Assembly (NCBI RefSeq): GCF_025345565.1 | Contig: NZ_CP054475.1 | Location: 1 to 64,000, forward strand | From: Thalassolituus hydrocarboniclasticus | Lineage (GTDB): Bacteria > Pseudomonadota > Gammaproteobacteria > Pseudomonadales > Oceanobacteraceae | Reading direction: 5' to 3' | DNA length: 64,000 nucleotides | The notes under the pieces: generated by a model | Database searches by the model: none | Told to the model about the DNA's origin: nothing | Seen by the model: the letters and a program-made list of their open reading frames with translations, nothing else | Made by a program: the position numbers and the translations under genes | Shown: positions 1-10,272 of the stretch, one piece after another | Position numbering within the stretch: position 1 is the first letter of the stretch | Layout of the letters: each line of letters opens with the position of its first letter

Positions 1-396
1 TAACACTGTCACCCAGTTAAGTGAAAAGGGTCTAATTTTTAAGGGCGGCAATTGTATGAGAAAGAATCAGCAATAGCAATGGTGATTTTATGTGCAGTTT
101 CAGAAGTTACTCAAACCGGTTTTACCTGTTCGCCCGAAAAGATTTTTATACCTGTTATGTTATGTGAAAGAGAGAAGGAGTAGTTCGTTATTTTTATTCT
201 TAGTCACGCCAATATCTGTGGGTAACCATAAAAAACCTTTAAAAAACAAAAGCTTATAGAAAGCATAAGTGCTGTGTTTAACTGCGCTTAAGTTATGCAC
301 TAGCTGCCGGTAAGTAAGGTATGGAATGTGTGTGGAATCGGCAGAAAAATTCCTCAGAGAGTTATTCAGAAAACTATCCGCATCTTTCGGCCCTGT

Positions 397-405
397 TTAT
401 CCACA
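397..405 (+). promoter_or_regulatory. DnaA box (perfect TTATCCACA)
   Basis: The sequence TTATCCACA matches the high-affinity consensus exactly. It lies about 105 bases before the dnaA start and faces the box at 441-449, so the pair could serve both initiation and dnaA autorepression. Confidence 0.85.
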
Positions 406-440
406 GGGTTTAAGGTGAAGTGGAAAATTATCATAACTTC

Positions 441-449
441 TGTGGATAA
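441..449 (-). promoter_or_regulatory. DnaA box (perfect, inverted)
   Basis: TGTGGATAA on the plus strand is the exact complement of TTATCCACA. It lies about 60 bases before the dnaA start and is in opposite orientation to the box at 397-405. Confidence 0.85.
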
Positions 450-509
450 CCACCGTCCCCTCGGTTAGAATGTGCGGCTCGCTAGAATTCAGACAACGGA
501 TATAAAGAA

Positions 510-2015
510 GTGGCACTGACAGCTCTGTGGCAAGATTGCCTGGGACACTTGCAGCACGAACTCCCCGCGCAGCAATACAACACATGGATCCGGCCGTTGG
601 TGGCGAATGCCGACAGTGGACAGCTGGTACTGAGCGCGCCTAACCGTTTTGTAAAAGACTGGGTAAAGGACAAGTACCTGCAGCGCATTCAGGAAATCCT
701 TTCCGACCTTAATGGTGGCCTGATTACCCGGGTGGAGCTGGCTGTGGGCGAAGCGCAGCCTATGTTCCGGCCGCTGGCAGTTAATCGTCCTGAATCAGCA
801 CCGGCCCCTGCCCAGAATGAAAATTTTGGTTTTGCCGCCCCACGGGCGCAGGCCGAGTTTGACTATGGCAGTCAGCAGGAAGTCCCTTCTTTTAATAACA
901 CTCCGTCTTATGGTGAGGCTCCGGTTGCTTCTGCACCTGCGCCGGCAGCCAGCCGTCCCAAGCGCGAAGTTCAGGTTGAAGGGGGCATCCAGCACCAGAG
1001 TTTCCTTAACCCGACCTTCACCTTTAAAACCTTTGTTGAAGGTAAATCGAACCAGCTGGCTCATGCTGCAGCCCGTCAGGTTGCCGAAAATGCCGGCGGC
1101 TCCTACAACCCCCTCTTTATTTATGGTGGTGTTGGTCTGGGTAAAACCCACCTTATGCATGCTGTGGGTAACTATCTGCAGAGCAAAAACCCGAATGCCA
1201 AGGTGTTGTATGTGCATTCTGAGCGTTTTGTGCAGGATATGGTGAAAGCACTGCAGCTGAACGCTATTAACGAATTCAAACGTTTTTACCGCGGCCTGGA
1301 TGCACTGCTGATTGACGATATCCAGTTCTTCGCCGGTAAAGAGCGCTCTCAGGAAGAGTTCTTCCACACCTTTAACGCCTTACTTGAGGGCGGTCAGCAG
1401 ATGATTCTGACCTGCGACCGTTATCCGAAAGAGATCAACGGTCTTGAAGAGCGCCTGAAAAGCCGCTTTGGCTGGGGCTTAACCGTAGCGGTTGAACCGC
1501 CGGAGCTGGAAACCCGTGTGGCTATTTTAATGAAGAAGGCAGAGCAGACCGGTGTACACCTGCCCGATGATGCCGCTTTCTTTATTGCCCAGAAGATCCG
1601 TTCCAACGTGCGCGAGCTGGAAGGTGCACTGAAACGCGTGGTGGCCAACGCCCACTTTACCGGCAGTGAAATCACCCTGCCGTTTATTAAAGAATCCCTG
1701 AAAGACCTGCTCGCGCTGCAGGATAAACAGGTCAGTGTCGATAATATTCAGCGAATTGTGTCTGAGTATTACAAAATCAAGATGTCTGATTTATTATCTA
1801 AGCGCCGCACCCGCTCCATCGCCCGCCCGCGCCAGGTGGCCATGGCGCTGAGCAAAGAACTGACTAACCACAGCCTGCCGGAAATCGGCGATGCCTTTGG
1901 TGGCCGTGATCACACAACAGTTCTGCATGCGTGCCGCAAAATTAAAGAATTACAGGAAACCAGCGCAGATATTCGCGAAGACTATAAGAATCTGCTGCGC
2001 TCGCTGACAACGTAA
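510..2015 (+). CDS. dnaA: Chromosomal replication initiator DnaA
   Basis: DnaA binds the DnaA boxes at oriC, oligomerises with ATP and opens the duplex. The 501-residue product has all four domains. Domain I starts at residue 1 ([10 protein letters not shown]). A variable Pro/Ala-rich linker covers about residues 90-155. The AAA+ core has Walker [11 protein letters not shown] near residue 205 and Walker B LLIDDIQF near 265. The C-terminal helix-turn-helix carries the DHTTVLHA signature near 466. The start is GTG at 510, with ACGGA at 496-500 as a plausible ribosome binding site. It is the first gene of dnaA-dnaN-recF-gyrB and is preceded by DnaA boxes that suggest autoregulation. Length is normal for gammaproteobacteria. 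Confidence 0.98.
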   Translation: MALTALWQDCLGHLQHELPAQQYNTWIRPLVANADSGQLVLSAPNRFVKDWVKDKYLQRIQEILSDLNGGLITRVELAVGEAQPMFRPLAVNRPESAPAPAQNENFGFAAPRAQAEFDYGSQQEVPSFNNTPSYGEAPVASAPAPAASRPKREVQVEGGIQHQSFLNPTFTFKTFVEGKSNQLAHAAARQVAENAGGSYNPLFIYGGVGLGKTHLMHAVGNYLQSKNPNAKVLYVHSERFVQDMVKALQLNAINEFKRFYRGLDALLIDDIQFFAGKERSQEEFFHTFNALLEGGQQMILTCDRYPKEINGLEERLKSRFGWGLTVAVEPPELETRVAILMKKAEQTGVHLPDDAAFFIAQKIRSNVRELEGALKRVVANAHFTGSEITLPFIKESLKDLLALQDKQVSVDNIQRIVSEYYKIKMSDLLSKRRTRSIARPRQVAMALSKELTNHSLPEIGDAFGGRDHTTVLHACRKIKELQETSADIREDYKNLLRSLTT

Positions 2016-2041
2016 ATCAGCCGTCATTTTGTGCTGATTTA
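2013..2041 (+). other. Hairpin between dnaA and dnaN
   Basis: TAAATCAGC (2013-2021) pairs perfectly with GCTGATTTA (2033-2041), giving a 9-bp stem that includes the dnaA stop codon. No U-tract follows, so it is more likely an mRNA-processing or attenuation hairpin than a strong terminator. Confidence 0.45.
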
Positions 2042-2119
2042 CTGTACGACAGACCGTTTTCAAGCAATCACAGGCGCTGTTCAATCCGATGAACATGCCC
2101 AGGACCTGAGTGGAGAACC

Positions 2120-3220
2120 ATGAAATTCGTTATCTCTAGGGAAGCCTTGCTTCGTCCTCTGCAATTGGTGGCCGGCGTAGTAGAAAAACGCCAGACTCTG
2201 CCAGTACTGTCAAACGTACTGCTGGAGGTTCAGGGTCAGCAGTTGTCACTGACAGGCACCGATCTGGAAGTCGAACTGGTTGGCCGCGTCACCCTTGATG
2301 AGGTTGGTCAGGAAGGTGAGATCACGGTTCCGGCTAAAAAGCTGATGGATATCTGCCGTTCGTTACCGGACGGTGCGCAGATTGAAATCGAACAGGACGA
2401 GCAGCGCGTTAATGTCCGCTCCGGCCGTTCCCGCTTTACGCTGTCGACGCTGCCTGCCACCGAATTCCCCAATGTGGATAACATTGCCGGCGAAAAGACG
2501 TTCACCCTGGAGCAGGGCAGCCTGCGTCGTGTGATCGACCGCACCAGCTTCGCCATGGCCCAGCAGGACGTCCGCTACTACCTCAACGGTATGCTGTTTG
2601 AAGTGAGTGCCACCGGTCTGCGTACCGTTTCTACCGACGGTCACCGCCTGGCGACCTGCCATGTAGCGATGAACGGCCCGGATACTGCCCAGCAGATCAT
2701 TCTGCCGCGCAAAGGTGTGCTGGAGATGGCCAAGCTGCTGACCGACCCTGAGTCGTCCGTTACGCTGTCGCTGAGCACCAACCACCTGCGTGCACGCACC
2801 GAAAACTTCACCTTCACCTCCAAACTGGTGGACGGTAAATTCCCGGATTACAGCCGTGTAATCCCGAAAAATGGCAGCAATGTAATGCTGGCCGACCGTA
2901 CTGAACTGCGTCAGGTATTTAACCGTACCGCGATTCTGTCCAACGAGAAGTACCGTGGTGTACGTCTGGTGCTGGACACTGATCTGCTCAAAGTGTTTGC
3001 CAATAACCCTGAGCAGGAAGAAGCAGAAGAATCCGTGGCCGTGGAATACAAAGGTGATGCTCTGGAAATGGGCTTCAACGTTTCTTATCTGCAGGATGTT
3101 ATGAGCGTGCTCGACACCCAGCAGGTAAAAATGACCCTGTCTGATGCCAACAGCAGTGCCTTGCTGGAAGAACCGGAAGGCGGCGACGCGATGTATGTTG
3201 TTATGCCGATGCGCCTCTAG
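2120..3220 (+). CDS. dnaN: DNA polymerase III sliding clamp (beta subunit)
   Basis: The beta clamp encircles DNA as a dimer and tethers polymerase III and other repair and replication proteins. The product is 366 residues, the standard length for three repeated clamp domains. It has the typical N-terminus (MKFVISREALLRPLQLV) and ends in VVMPMRL, the usual C-terminus. A GGAGAA ribosome binding site at 2112-2117 precedes the ATG. It lies 104 bases after dnaA and 26 bases before recF, in the conserved replication operon. Nothing unusual was seen. Confidence 0.98.
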   Translation: MKFVISREALLRPLQLVAGVVEKRQTLPVLSNVLLEVQGQQLSLTGTDLEVELVGRVTLDEVGQEGEITVPAKKLMDICRSLPDGAQIEIEQDEQRVNVRSGRSRFTLSTLPATEFPNVDNIAGEKTFTLEQGSLRRVIDRTSFAMAQQDVRYYLNGMLFEVSATGLRTVSTDGHRLATCHVAMNGPDTAQQIILPRKGVLEMAKLLTDPESSVTLSLSTNHLRARTENFTFTSKLVDGKFPDYSRVIPKNGSNVMLADRTELRQVFNRTAILSNEKYRGVRLVLDTDLLKVFANNPEQEEAEESVAVEYKGDALEMGFNVSYLQDVMSVLDTQQVKMTLSDANSSALLEEPEGGDAMYVVMPMRL

Positions 3221-3246
3221 TCGCCGGCCATATAGCGAACCTTCTT

Positions 3247-4374
3247 ATGCCAATCCGGCAGCTTAAAATCAGCGGCGTGCGTAATCTGCAGCCGCTGGAT
3301 CTTACACTCCAGTCCGGAGTGAATTTCATCTACGGCGATAACGGCTCGGGCAAAACGAGCATTCTCGAAGCTATCGTGCTGATGGCGGCGGGTAAGTCTT
3401 TCCGTACCTCACAGCTCAAACACGTACTGGCTCACAATGCGGATCGTATTGAAATCCAGATGGATATCGACGACGAGAGCCTTGGCCAGTGTCAGCTCGA
3501 CAGTCTGCGTCTGAAAGGCGGCGATCATCTGCTGAAGCTGAATGGCTCGGTGCTGACCTCTCAGGCAGAAGCCGCCCATTGGCTGCCGGTTCAGGTGATT
3601 GATCCCACCACATTTAAACTGTTGTCCGGTTCGCCGGAAGAACGACGCCAGTTTATCGACTGGGGTGTGTTCCACGTGGAACACAGTTTTATGGAACAGT
3701 GGAAAACCTTCCGCAAGCAACTTAAGCAACGCAACTCGGTGCTTAAGCAAAAAGAAGCGGAATGGCTGCCGGTGTGGAACAAAGGCTTTGTCGAAAGCGC
3801 ACTGGTGATTGATCAGCACCGTCGCGCCTATCTGAAACGCTTTAAACCTGAGTTTATGCGCATCCTCAAAGCGCTGGATGACAGCGTCGATGTCACCCTG
3901 GCCTACTATCCGGGCTGGGATAAAGATTCCGAGCTGCAGGACGTGCTGGATAAGCAGCAGGAGCGTGATATGGTGCTGGGCTATACCCAGTCAGGCCCTC
4001 ACCGTGCAGAGCTGCGTATAAAGGTCGACAAGCAGCCTGCCGCCGAAATATTAAGCCGTGGCCAGCAGAAAACCGTGGTCGCCGCACTGAAAATTGCCCA
4101 GGGCGCACTGTTCCAGCAAGAGAGTGGAAGGCGCACCATTTATCTGGTCGATGATCTCGCATCAGAGCTGGATGAAAAGCACCGTTTCGCTTTATGTAAG
4201 CTGCTGGAAGACTTAAAATGTCAGGTCTTTATTACCAGTATCGATAAGGACAAGCTGACCGATATCTGGCAGCCCGTAGCCAGCAAGTTGTTCCACGTGG
4301 AACAGGGTCTTATTCAGGATGTTGCAGCGGAAGTTGAAGATGCAGCGTCACAGCAAGACAGGCCTGCGGACTGA
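3247..4374 (+). CDS. recF: DNA gap-repair and recombination ATPase RecF
   Basis: RecF is an SMC-like ATPase that loads RecA on gapped DNA with RecO and RecR. The 375-residue protein has Walker A GDNGSGKTS around residues 30-38, the ABC-type signature LSRGQQK near residue 264 and Walker B IYLVDDLASELD near 300. It sits between dnaN and gyrB as in most gammaproteobacteria. The reading frame contains two perfect 16-bp parS palindromes at 3668-3683 and 4289-4304. Both are read in the same frame and each encodes Phe-His-Val-Glu, so the gene doubles as part of the centromere region. Length is close to the family norm, with a short charged C-terminal tail. Confidence 0.97.
   Translation: MPIRQLKISGVRNLQPLDLTLQSGVNFIYGDNGSGKTSILEAIVLMAAGKSFRTSQLKHVLAHNADRIEIQMDIDDESLGQCQLDSLRLKGGDHLLKLNGSVLTSQAEAAHWLPVQVIDPTTFKLLSGSPEERRQFIDWGVFHVEHSFMEQWKTFRKQLKQRNSVLKQKEAEWLPVWNKGFVESALVIDQHRRAYLKRFKPEFMRILKALDDSVDVTLAYYPGWDKDSELQDVLDKQQERDMVLGYTQSGPHRAELRIKVDKQPAAEILSRGQQKTVVAALKIAQGALFQQESGRRTIYLVDDLASELDEKHRFALCKLLEDLKCQVFITSIDKDKLTDIWQPVASKLFHVEQGLIQDVAAEVEDAASQQDRPAD
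3668..3683. promoter_or_regulatory. parS: parS centromere site 1 (inside recF)
   Basis: TGTTCCACGTGGAACA is a perfect 16-bp palindrome. It matches the ParB-binding parS consensus used by pseudomonads and differs from the Bacillus type at only one half-site position. It lies about 3.2 kb from the DnaA boxes, where chromosomal parS sites are expected. The parAB genes are not in the window. Confidence 0.88.
4289..4304. promoter_or_regulatory. parS: parS centromere site 2 (inside recF)
   Basis: This is a second perfect copy of the same 16-bp palindrome, 621 bp from the first and again in recF. The centre CACGTG and both TGTTC arms are intact. Two identical exact copies within one gene are very unlikely by chance. 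Confidence 0.88.
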
Positions 4375-4413
4375 TACAAAACAGCTTATTTCGCATTGCC
4401 CGACAACGCATAA

Positions 4414-6870
<2,457 letters not shown>

Positions 6871-6898
6871 TTCTGGGTTTGAAAGAGTTGCAGGAAAG

Positions 6899-6922
6899 AA
6901 AAGGCAGCTTCGGCTGCCTTTT
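6899..6922 (+). terminator. Rho-independent terminator after gyrB
   Basis: AAAAGGCAGC and GCTGCCTTTT form a perfect 10-bp stem around a TTCG tetraloop, followed by a T-rich tract. It ends the replication operon. Confidence 0.9.
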
Positions 6923-6952
6923 CTGTATTTATCTTTAAAAAGGAGAAACACA

Positions 6953-7384
6953 GTGAAATTGATATTCGCAGCTATTTTAGCCTCAACCATGATGCTTTCC
7001 GGATGCGCGGTTAAACCAATACCGAGCCAGCCACGGAATAGTTATAGCTGGTATGGCTCAGAGCAAGGGGAAGGTGCAGCGGTAAAGACTGTGCGTGGCA
7101 TTAAGGTCTGGTCGGTAGATGGTCAGCGTATTGCCAGTATCCTCGAAGTGATGACAGGAAAAGCGTTTGATGCGCTGAAATTAGCGCCTGGACGTCATTC
7201 AATGATTGCGACCGTTGATGGTCGTGATATGAGGATTGGAGCGGTCAATTATGAAGCTGGCCATGAATATCTTATCGATATGCTGAAAGTGGGCGACAGA
7301 ACCTACTATTGGGTTGAAGACACAACCAGCGGCCAGGTTGTGTACGGTAAGAAGAAGACTGTGGAAGAGTTCCTGAAAGACTGA
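6953..7384 (+). CDS. Small predicted lipoprotein of unknown function
   Basis: I do not recognise a family. The 143-residue product begins with a lipoprotein signal peptide (basic Lys2, hydrophobic core, lipobox LSGC with Cys18), so it should be anchored in an envelope membrane. The mature part of about 125 residues resembles small proteins with a PEGA-like or beta-rich fold (APGRHSMIATVDGRD, then a YLIDMLKVGDRTYYWVED stretch). That resemblance is weak. The start is GTG, well supported by AAGGAG at 6939-6944. It stands alone between two terminators, so it is a single-gene transcript. Confidence 0.8.
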   Translation: MKLIFAAILASTMMLSGCAVKPIPSQPRNSYSWYGSEQGEGAAVKTVRGIKVWSVDGQRIASILEVMTGKAFDALKLAPGRHSMIATVDGRDMRIGAVNYEAGHEYLIDMLKVGDRTYYWVEDTTSGQVVYGKKKTVEEFLKD

Positions 7385-7396
7385 TCTTGCACAGAA

Positions 7397-7423
7397 AACC
7401 TCCGGCACCCGATGCCGGAGGTT
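7397..7423. terminator. Bidirectional terminator between lipoprotein and fic
   Basis: AACCTCCGGCA (7397-7407) pairs perfectly with TGCCGGAGGTT (7413-7423) around a CCCGA loop. It lies between two convergent genes. The U-tract is short in both directions, so efficiency is uncertain. Confidence 0.7.
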
Positions 7424-7429
7424 CTCAAC

Positions 7430-8590
7430 TCAGGCTACTTTATACCTCGTACTCCGCCCGCCGCCCGGCAGCTTTTCAATACAGCCTTTTTCCAGTAAAT
7501 CCGTCAGATGGCGGGTAGCGGTGGCCTTACTGACTTTGGCTACTTTCTGATACTGGCTTGCGCTTATTCCATCCTCAAAGCCTTTCTCTCCGCCATCGAG
7601 CAGGCGGTTCAGTACCCTGATTTGTTCTTTGCTCAGCGGGGTATCGCGGTGCTGCTGCCAGAAGCGGGTTTTCTCTAAGGTGCGGTCGATAGTCTGAATA
7701 GCGCTGTCGATGGCGGCTTCGAGTGTCTGCAGGAACCAGCGCAGCCAGGGTGTGATATCAAGAGTTTGCGCCGTTTCGCTTTCCTCTTCTCCGTTCTCTG
7801 CTGCGTTTTCTGAAGAAGCAAGCAGCTGCGTTTGATTAAGCGCGGCGTAGTAGCCTTTGCGGTCGGCCAGAATGGCAACCGACATGGCATACAGGCGTAC
7901 ACTCTGGCTATCGGCCTGAGCCAGCGCCATATCGGTAAGGGCGCGGGTCAGGCGACCATTGCCGTCATCAAAGGGGTGCAGGGTCACAAACCACAGATGG
8001 GTAACCGCTGCGCGCAGCAGAGGGTCGCTGGCCGGGCTGGCTGCGGTGCGGTTAAACCAATCAATAAACTGCTGTACAGCCTGTTCCAGTCCGGCTCTTG
8101 GCGGCGCTTCGTAATGTACGGTCGGGCGGTCCAGTCGGCCGGACACCACCTGCATAGGCTCTGGTCCCCGCAGCTGGCCAACCCGGATTTTATTCAGAAA
8201 GCCCGTCTCACTTTGTGGGAACAACCAGCGATGCCATTGATACAAACGCTCCAGTGTCAGCACTTGCTGATGGTTTTGCAGGGCATCCATCATCATCTCG
8301 GCCAGTCCTTCCGAGCGTTCAGAGACCGGGTAGGGTTGTTCTTCGCTGATGCCCAGATGGCGGGCGAGGGAAGAGCGGACTGACTGGGCGTTCAGCTTCT
8401 CGTCTTCAATGGCGGAGGAGGCAACGATATTGGCGAGCAAAGCCTGCAGGGATTGCTCGGCCGGTGAGCTCAGGCTGGCCTTGCCCTGCAGGACGCCGCT
8501 TTTCTGTTGTACGGCCCGCAGCAGAGGTTGCAGCGGTTCATGTTGCCAGCTGAACTCTGGCCAGGCAGAGGATTGCCAGATCCATTGCAT
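7430..8590 (-). CDS. Fic family AMP-transferase with winged-helix domain
   Basis: Fic enzymes transfer AMP, or another phosphate-linked group, from a nucleotide to a hydroxyl side chain of a target protein. The motif HPFDDGNGRLTR lies near residue 204 of the 386-residue form and has the catalytic His and the anion-binding Asn-Gly-Arg. An N-terminal DUF4172-type region starts MQWIWQ. A helix with SSAIEDE near residue 58 resembles the inhibitory (S/T)xxxE motif of class II Fic proteins. A C-terminal winged helix (about residues 320-386) follows, as in the Shewanella Fic of known structure. An upstream ATG at 8635 adds 15 residues but has no ribosome binding site. The ATG at 8590 has GGAGA 6 bases upstream and fits the family start. 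A four-site operator lies upstream. Target unknown; some Fic proteins modify GyrB or ParE. Confidence 0.92.
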   Translation of the reverse strand: MQWIWQSSAWPEFSWQHEPLQPLLRAVQQKSGVLQGKASLSSPAEQSLQALLANIVASSAIEDEKLNAQSVRSSLARHLGISEEQPYPVSERSEGLAEMMMDALQNHQQVLTLERLYQWHRWLFPQSETGFLNKIRVGQLRGPEPMQVVSGRLDRPTVHYEAPPRAGLEQAVQQFIDWFNRTAASPASDPLLRAAVTHLWFVTLHPFDDGNGRLTRALTDMALAQADSQSVRLYAMSVAILADRKGYYAALNQTQLLASSENAAENGEEESETAQTLDITPWLRWFLQTLEAAIDSAIQTIDRTLEKTRFWQQHRDTPLSKEQIRVLNRLLDGGEKGFEDGISASQYQKVAKVSKATATRHLTDLLEKGCIEKLPGGGRSTRYKVA

Positions 8591-8641
8591 GCTCGTCTCC
8601 GGGAGGACGCTGGTTGATGGCAGGAACTCAGTCATAGTATC

Positions 8642-8715
8642 TGAGCCGATTAATAATCATATTCGGCTCATAATAGTCAGAAATATGAGCCGAATACCAG
8701 ACCTTTTTCGGCTCA
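8642..8715. promoter_or_regulatory. Four-half-site operator upstream of fic
   Basis: The octamer TGAGCCGA occurs four times in alternating orientation: 8642-8649 (plus), 8663-8670 (minus), 8686-8693 (plus) and 8708-8715 (minus). Start-to-start spacing is 21, 23 and 22 bases, about two helical turns. The middle pair extends to a perfect 12-bp inverted repeat (ATTCGGCTCATA at 8661-8672 with TATGAGCCGAAT at 8684-8695). The position just upstream of fic suggests binding by the Fic winged helix or another regulator. Confidence 0.75.
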
Positions 8716-8838
8716 CTTCAGATTGCACCGTTGAAAGAAACCTGAAAAAGACGCAGCGCCAGCCTGCCATTCCTGCGCTCTGTCACCCTCAACCGGCCAG
8801 TTTGTGGTACTTTGCGCGCCTTCTTTGAGAGTCTGACT

Positions 8839-8861
8839 GCCCGGTCAGTTTTATACCGGGC
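8839..8861 (+). other. Leader hairpin before the antiporter gene
   Basis: GCCCGGT (8839-8845) pairs with ACCGGGC (8855-8861) around a 9-base AT-rich loop. It ends about 5 bases before the GAGG ribosome binding site at 8868-8871. It may affect translation or mark an attenuator. No known riboswitch class was recognised. Confidence 0.4.
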
Positions 8862-8878
8862 CTGAATGAGGAAAAACC

Positions 8879-10201
8879 ATGAATGCGGTGGTGATTGCGG
8901 TGGTACTGATGCTGGTGCTCAGTCTGGCGCGTATGCACGTAATGCTGGCGATGATTGTTGCGGCCTTTGTTGGCGGCTGGGTCGGCGGCCTGGATCTGAA
9001 GACCACGCTGGAGGCCTTTAATGCCGGTATCGGCGGTGGTGCGGGTATTGCGCTCAGCTACGCCTTGCTGGGCGGTTTTGCGGTGGCGATTTCGCTGTCG
9101 GGTCTGCCGCATTTACTGGCCGATGCCATACTGCGTAAGCTGGGTGCGGAAACCGGTGGCCGCGAGTCACGCTGGCTGAAGAACGGCTTGCTCGGTCTGC
9201 TGCTGCTGGTCGCGGTGTCGTCGCAGAACCTGATTCCGATCCATATCGCCTTTATCCCGATTCTGATTCCGCCGCTGTTGTTAGTGATTGCCCGCTTACG
9301 TCTCGACCGACGTCTGGTCGCCTGTGTGCTGACCTTTGGTCTGGTAACGCCTTATATGTTCCTGCCGGTGGGCTTCGGCAATATCTATCTGAATGAGATT
9401 CTGCTCGGACGTGTGGCTGAGGCCGGCCTGAACGTGGAAGGGGTGTCGGTGGTGCAGGCGATGGTGATTCCGGCGCTGGGCATGCTGACTGGCCTGCTTA
9501 TCGCGGCGCTGTTTACCTACCGCAAGCCGCGTGAATATAACCTCACCCGCATAGCGATTGCCGAACATACCGAACGCCGTTACGAGCCTAAGGCGCTGAT
9601 GGTGGCGGCGCTGGCCATTGTGCTGGCCTTTGTCGTGCAGCTGTATACCGATTCGATGGTGCTGGGGGCGATGGCGGGCTTTATGCTGTTTTCCGTTACC
9701 GGGGTGGTGCGCTGGAATGAGTCAGAAGGCGTGCTGGTCGATGGCATCAAGATGATGGCCTCTATCGGCTTTATTATGATTGCCGCTTCGGGCTTCTCGG
9801 AGGTGCTGGAGCGTACCGGTCATATTGCTGAGCTGGTGAATGGCTCAGCGGCCTGGCTCGATCATAACAAGGCGCTGGCGGCACTGTTGCTGCTGGTTGT
9901 CGGCCTGTTGCTGACCATGGGTATCGGCTCGTCGTTCTCGACCATTCCGATTATTGCCGCGATCTATGTGCCGTTATGTCTGCAGATGGGCTTCAGCCCG
10001 CTGGCGATTGTGGCGCTGGTCGGTACCGCCGGGGCGCTGGGGGATGCGGGTTCACCGGCATCGGATTCTACTTTAGGACCGACCGCGGGTCTGAATGCCG
10101 ATGGTCAGCATCATCATATGCGTGACACTGTGGTGCCTACCTTTCTGCATTTCAATCTGCCGCTGTTAGTAGCTGGCTGGGTTGCAGCGATGGTGCTGTA
10201 A
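8879..10201 (+). CDS. Na+/H+ antiporter family membrane protein
   Basis: This 440-residue polytopic membrane protein has about 11-12 hydrophobic segments. Its layout matches the Na_H_antiport_2 plus Na_H_antiporter (NhaC-like) families, found as proton-coupled sodium or metabolite exchangers in the inner membrane. Supporting stretches are the Gly-rich segment NAGIGGGAGIALSYALLGG near residue 50, QNLIPIHIAFIPILIPPLL near 115 and GDAGSPASDSTLGPTAGLN near 390, typical of this group. The ATG follows a GAGG site. It is monocistronic and convergent with the acyltransferase gene. Sodium extrusion would suit a marine bacterium, but the ion is inferred from family only. Confidence 0.85.
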   Translation: MNAVVIAVVLMLVLSLARMHVMLAMIVAAFVGGWVGGLDLKTTLEAFNAGIGGGAGIALSYALLGGFAVAISLSGLPHLLADAILRKLGAETGGRESRWLKNGLLGLLLLVAVSSQNLIPIHIAFIPILIPPLLLVIARLRLDRRLVACVLTFGLVTPYMFLPVGFGNIYLNEILLGRVAEAGLNVEGVSVVQAMVIPALGMLTGLLIAALFTYRKPREYNLTRIAIAEHTERRYEPKALMVAALAIVLAFVVQLYTDSMVLGAMAGFMLFSVTGVVRWNESEGVLVDGIKMMASIGFIMIAASGFSEVLERTGHIAELVNGSAAWLDHNKALAALLLLVVGLLLTMGIGSSFSTIPIIAAIYVPLCLQMGFSPLAIVALVGTAGALGDAGSPASDSTLGPTAGLNADGQHHHMRDTVVPTFLHFNLPLLVAGWVAAMVL

Positions 10202-10272
10202 GCCGCAGAACCTTGGCGGCGCGCTGGCTGTAAGTGCTTACTCGCGCTTGCCGCCAGTGGACACTCTGTTAC

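Larger units (their letters stand above)
1..509. other. oriC: oriC-like region upstream of dnaA
   Basis: No gene is visible in this stretch. It is AT-rich, especially around 130-260, and carries two perfect DnaA boxes close to dnaA (397-405 on plus, 441-449 on minus). Near-matches lie at 217-225 (minus, TTACCCACA), 293-301 (plus, TTATGCACT) and 362-370 (plus, TTATTCAGA). An origin beside dnaA is the usual arrangement in pseudomonads and relatives. The AT-rich block left of the boxes could be the unwinding element, but no clear repeated 13-mers were seen. The dnaA promoter must also lie here. The gene normally found on the far side (rpmH) is outside the window, so the left boundary is unknown. 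Confidence 0.7.

Noticed and set aside
806-813. Single KOPS-like octamers at 806-813, 12724-12731 and 63329-63336
   Set aside because: Single GGGCAGGG matches occur on both strands and are expected by chance; only the tandem array at 47155 was kept.
10205-10262. Imperfect inverted repeat between the antiporter and plsC genes as a terminator
   Set aside because: The pairing (TGGCGGC with GCCGCCA) has a long loop and no T-tract on either side, so it was not scored as a terminator.
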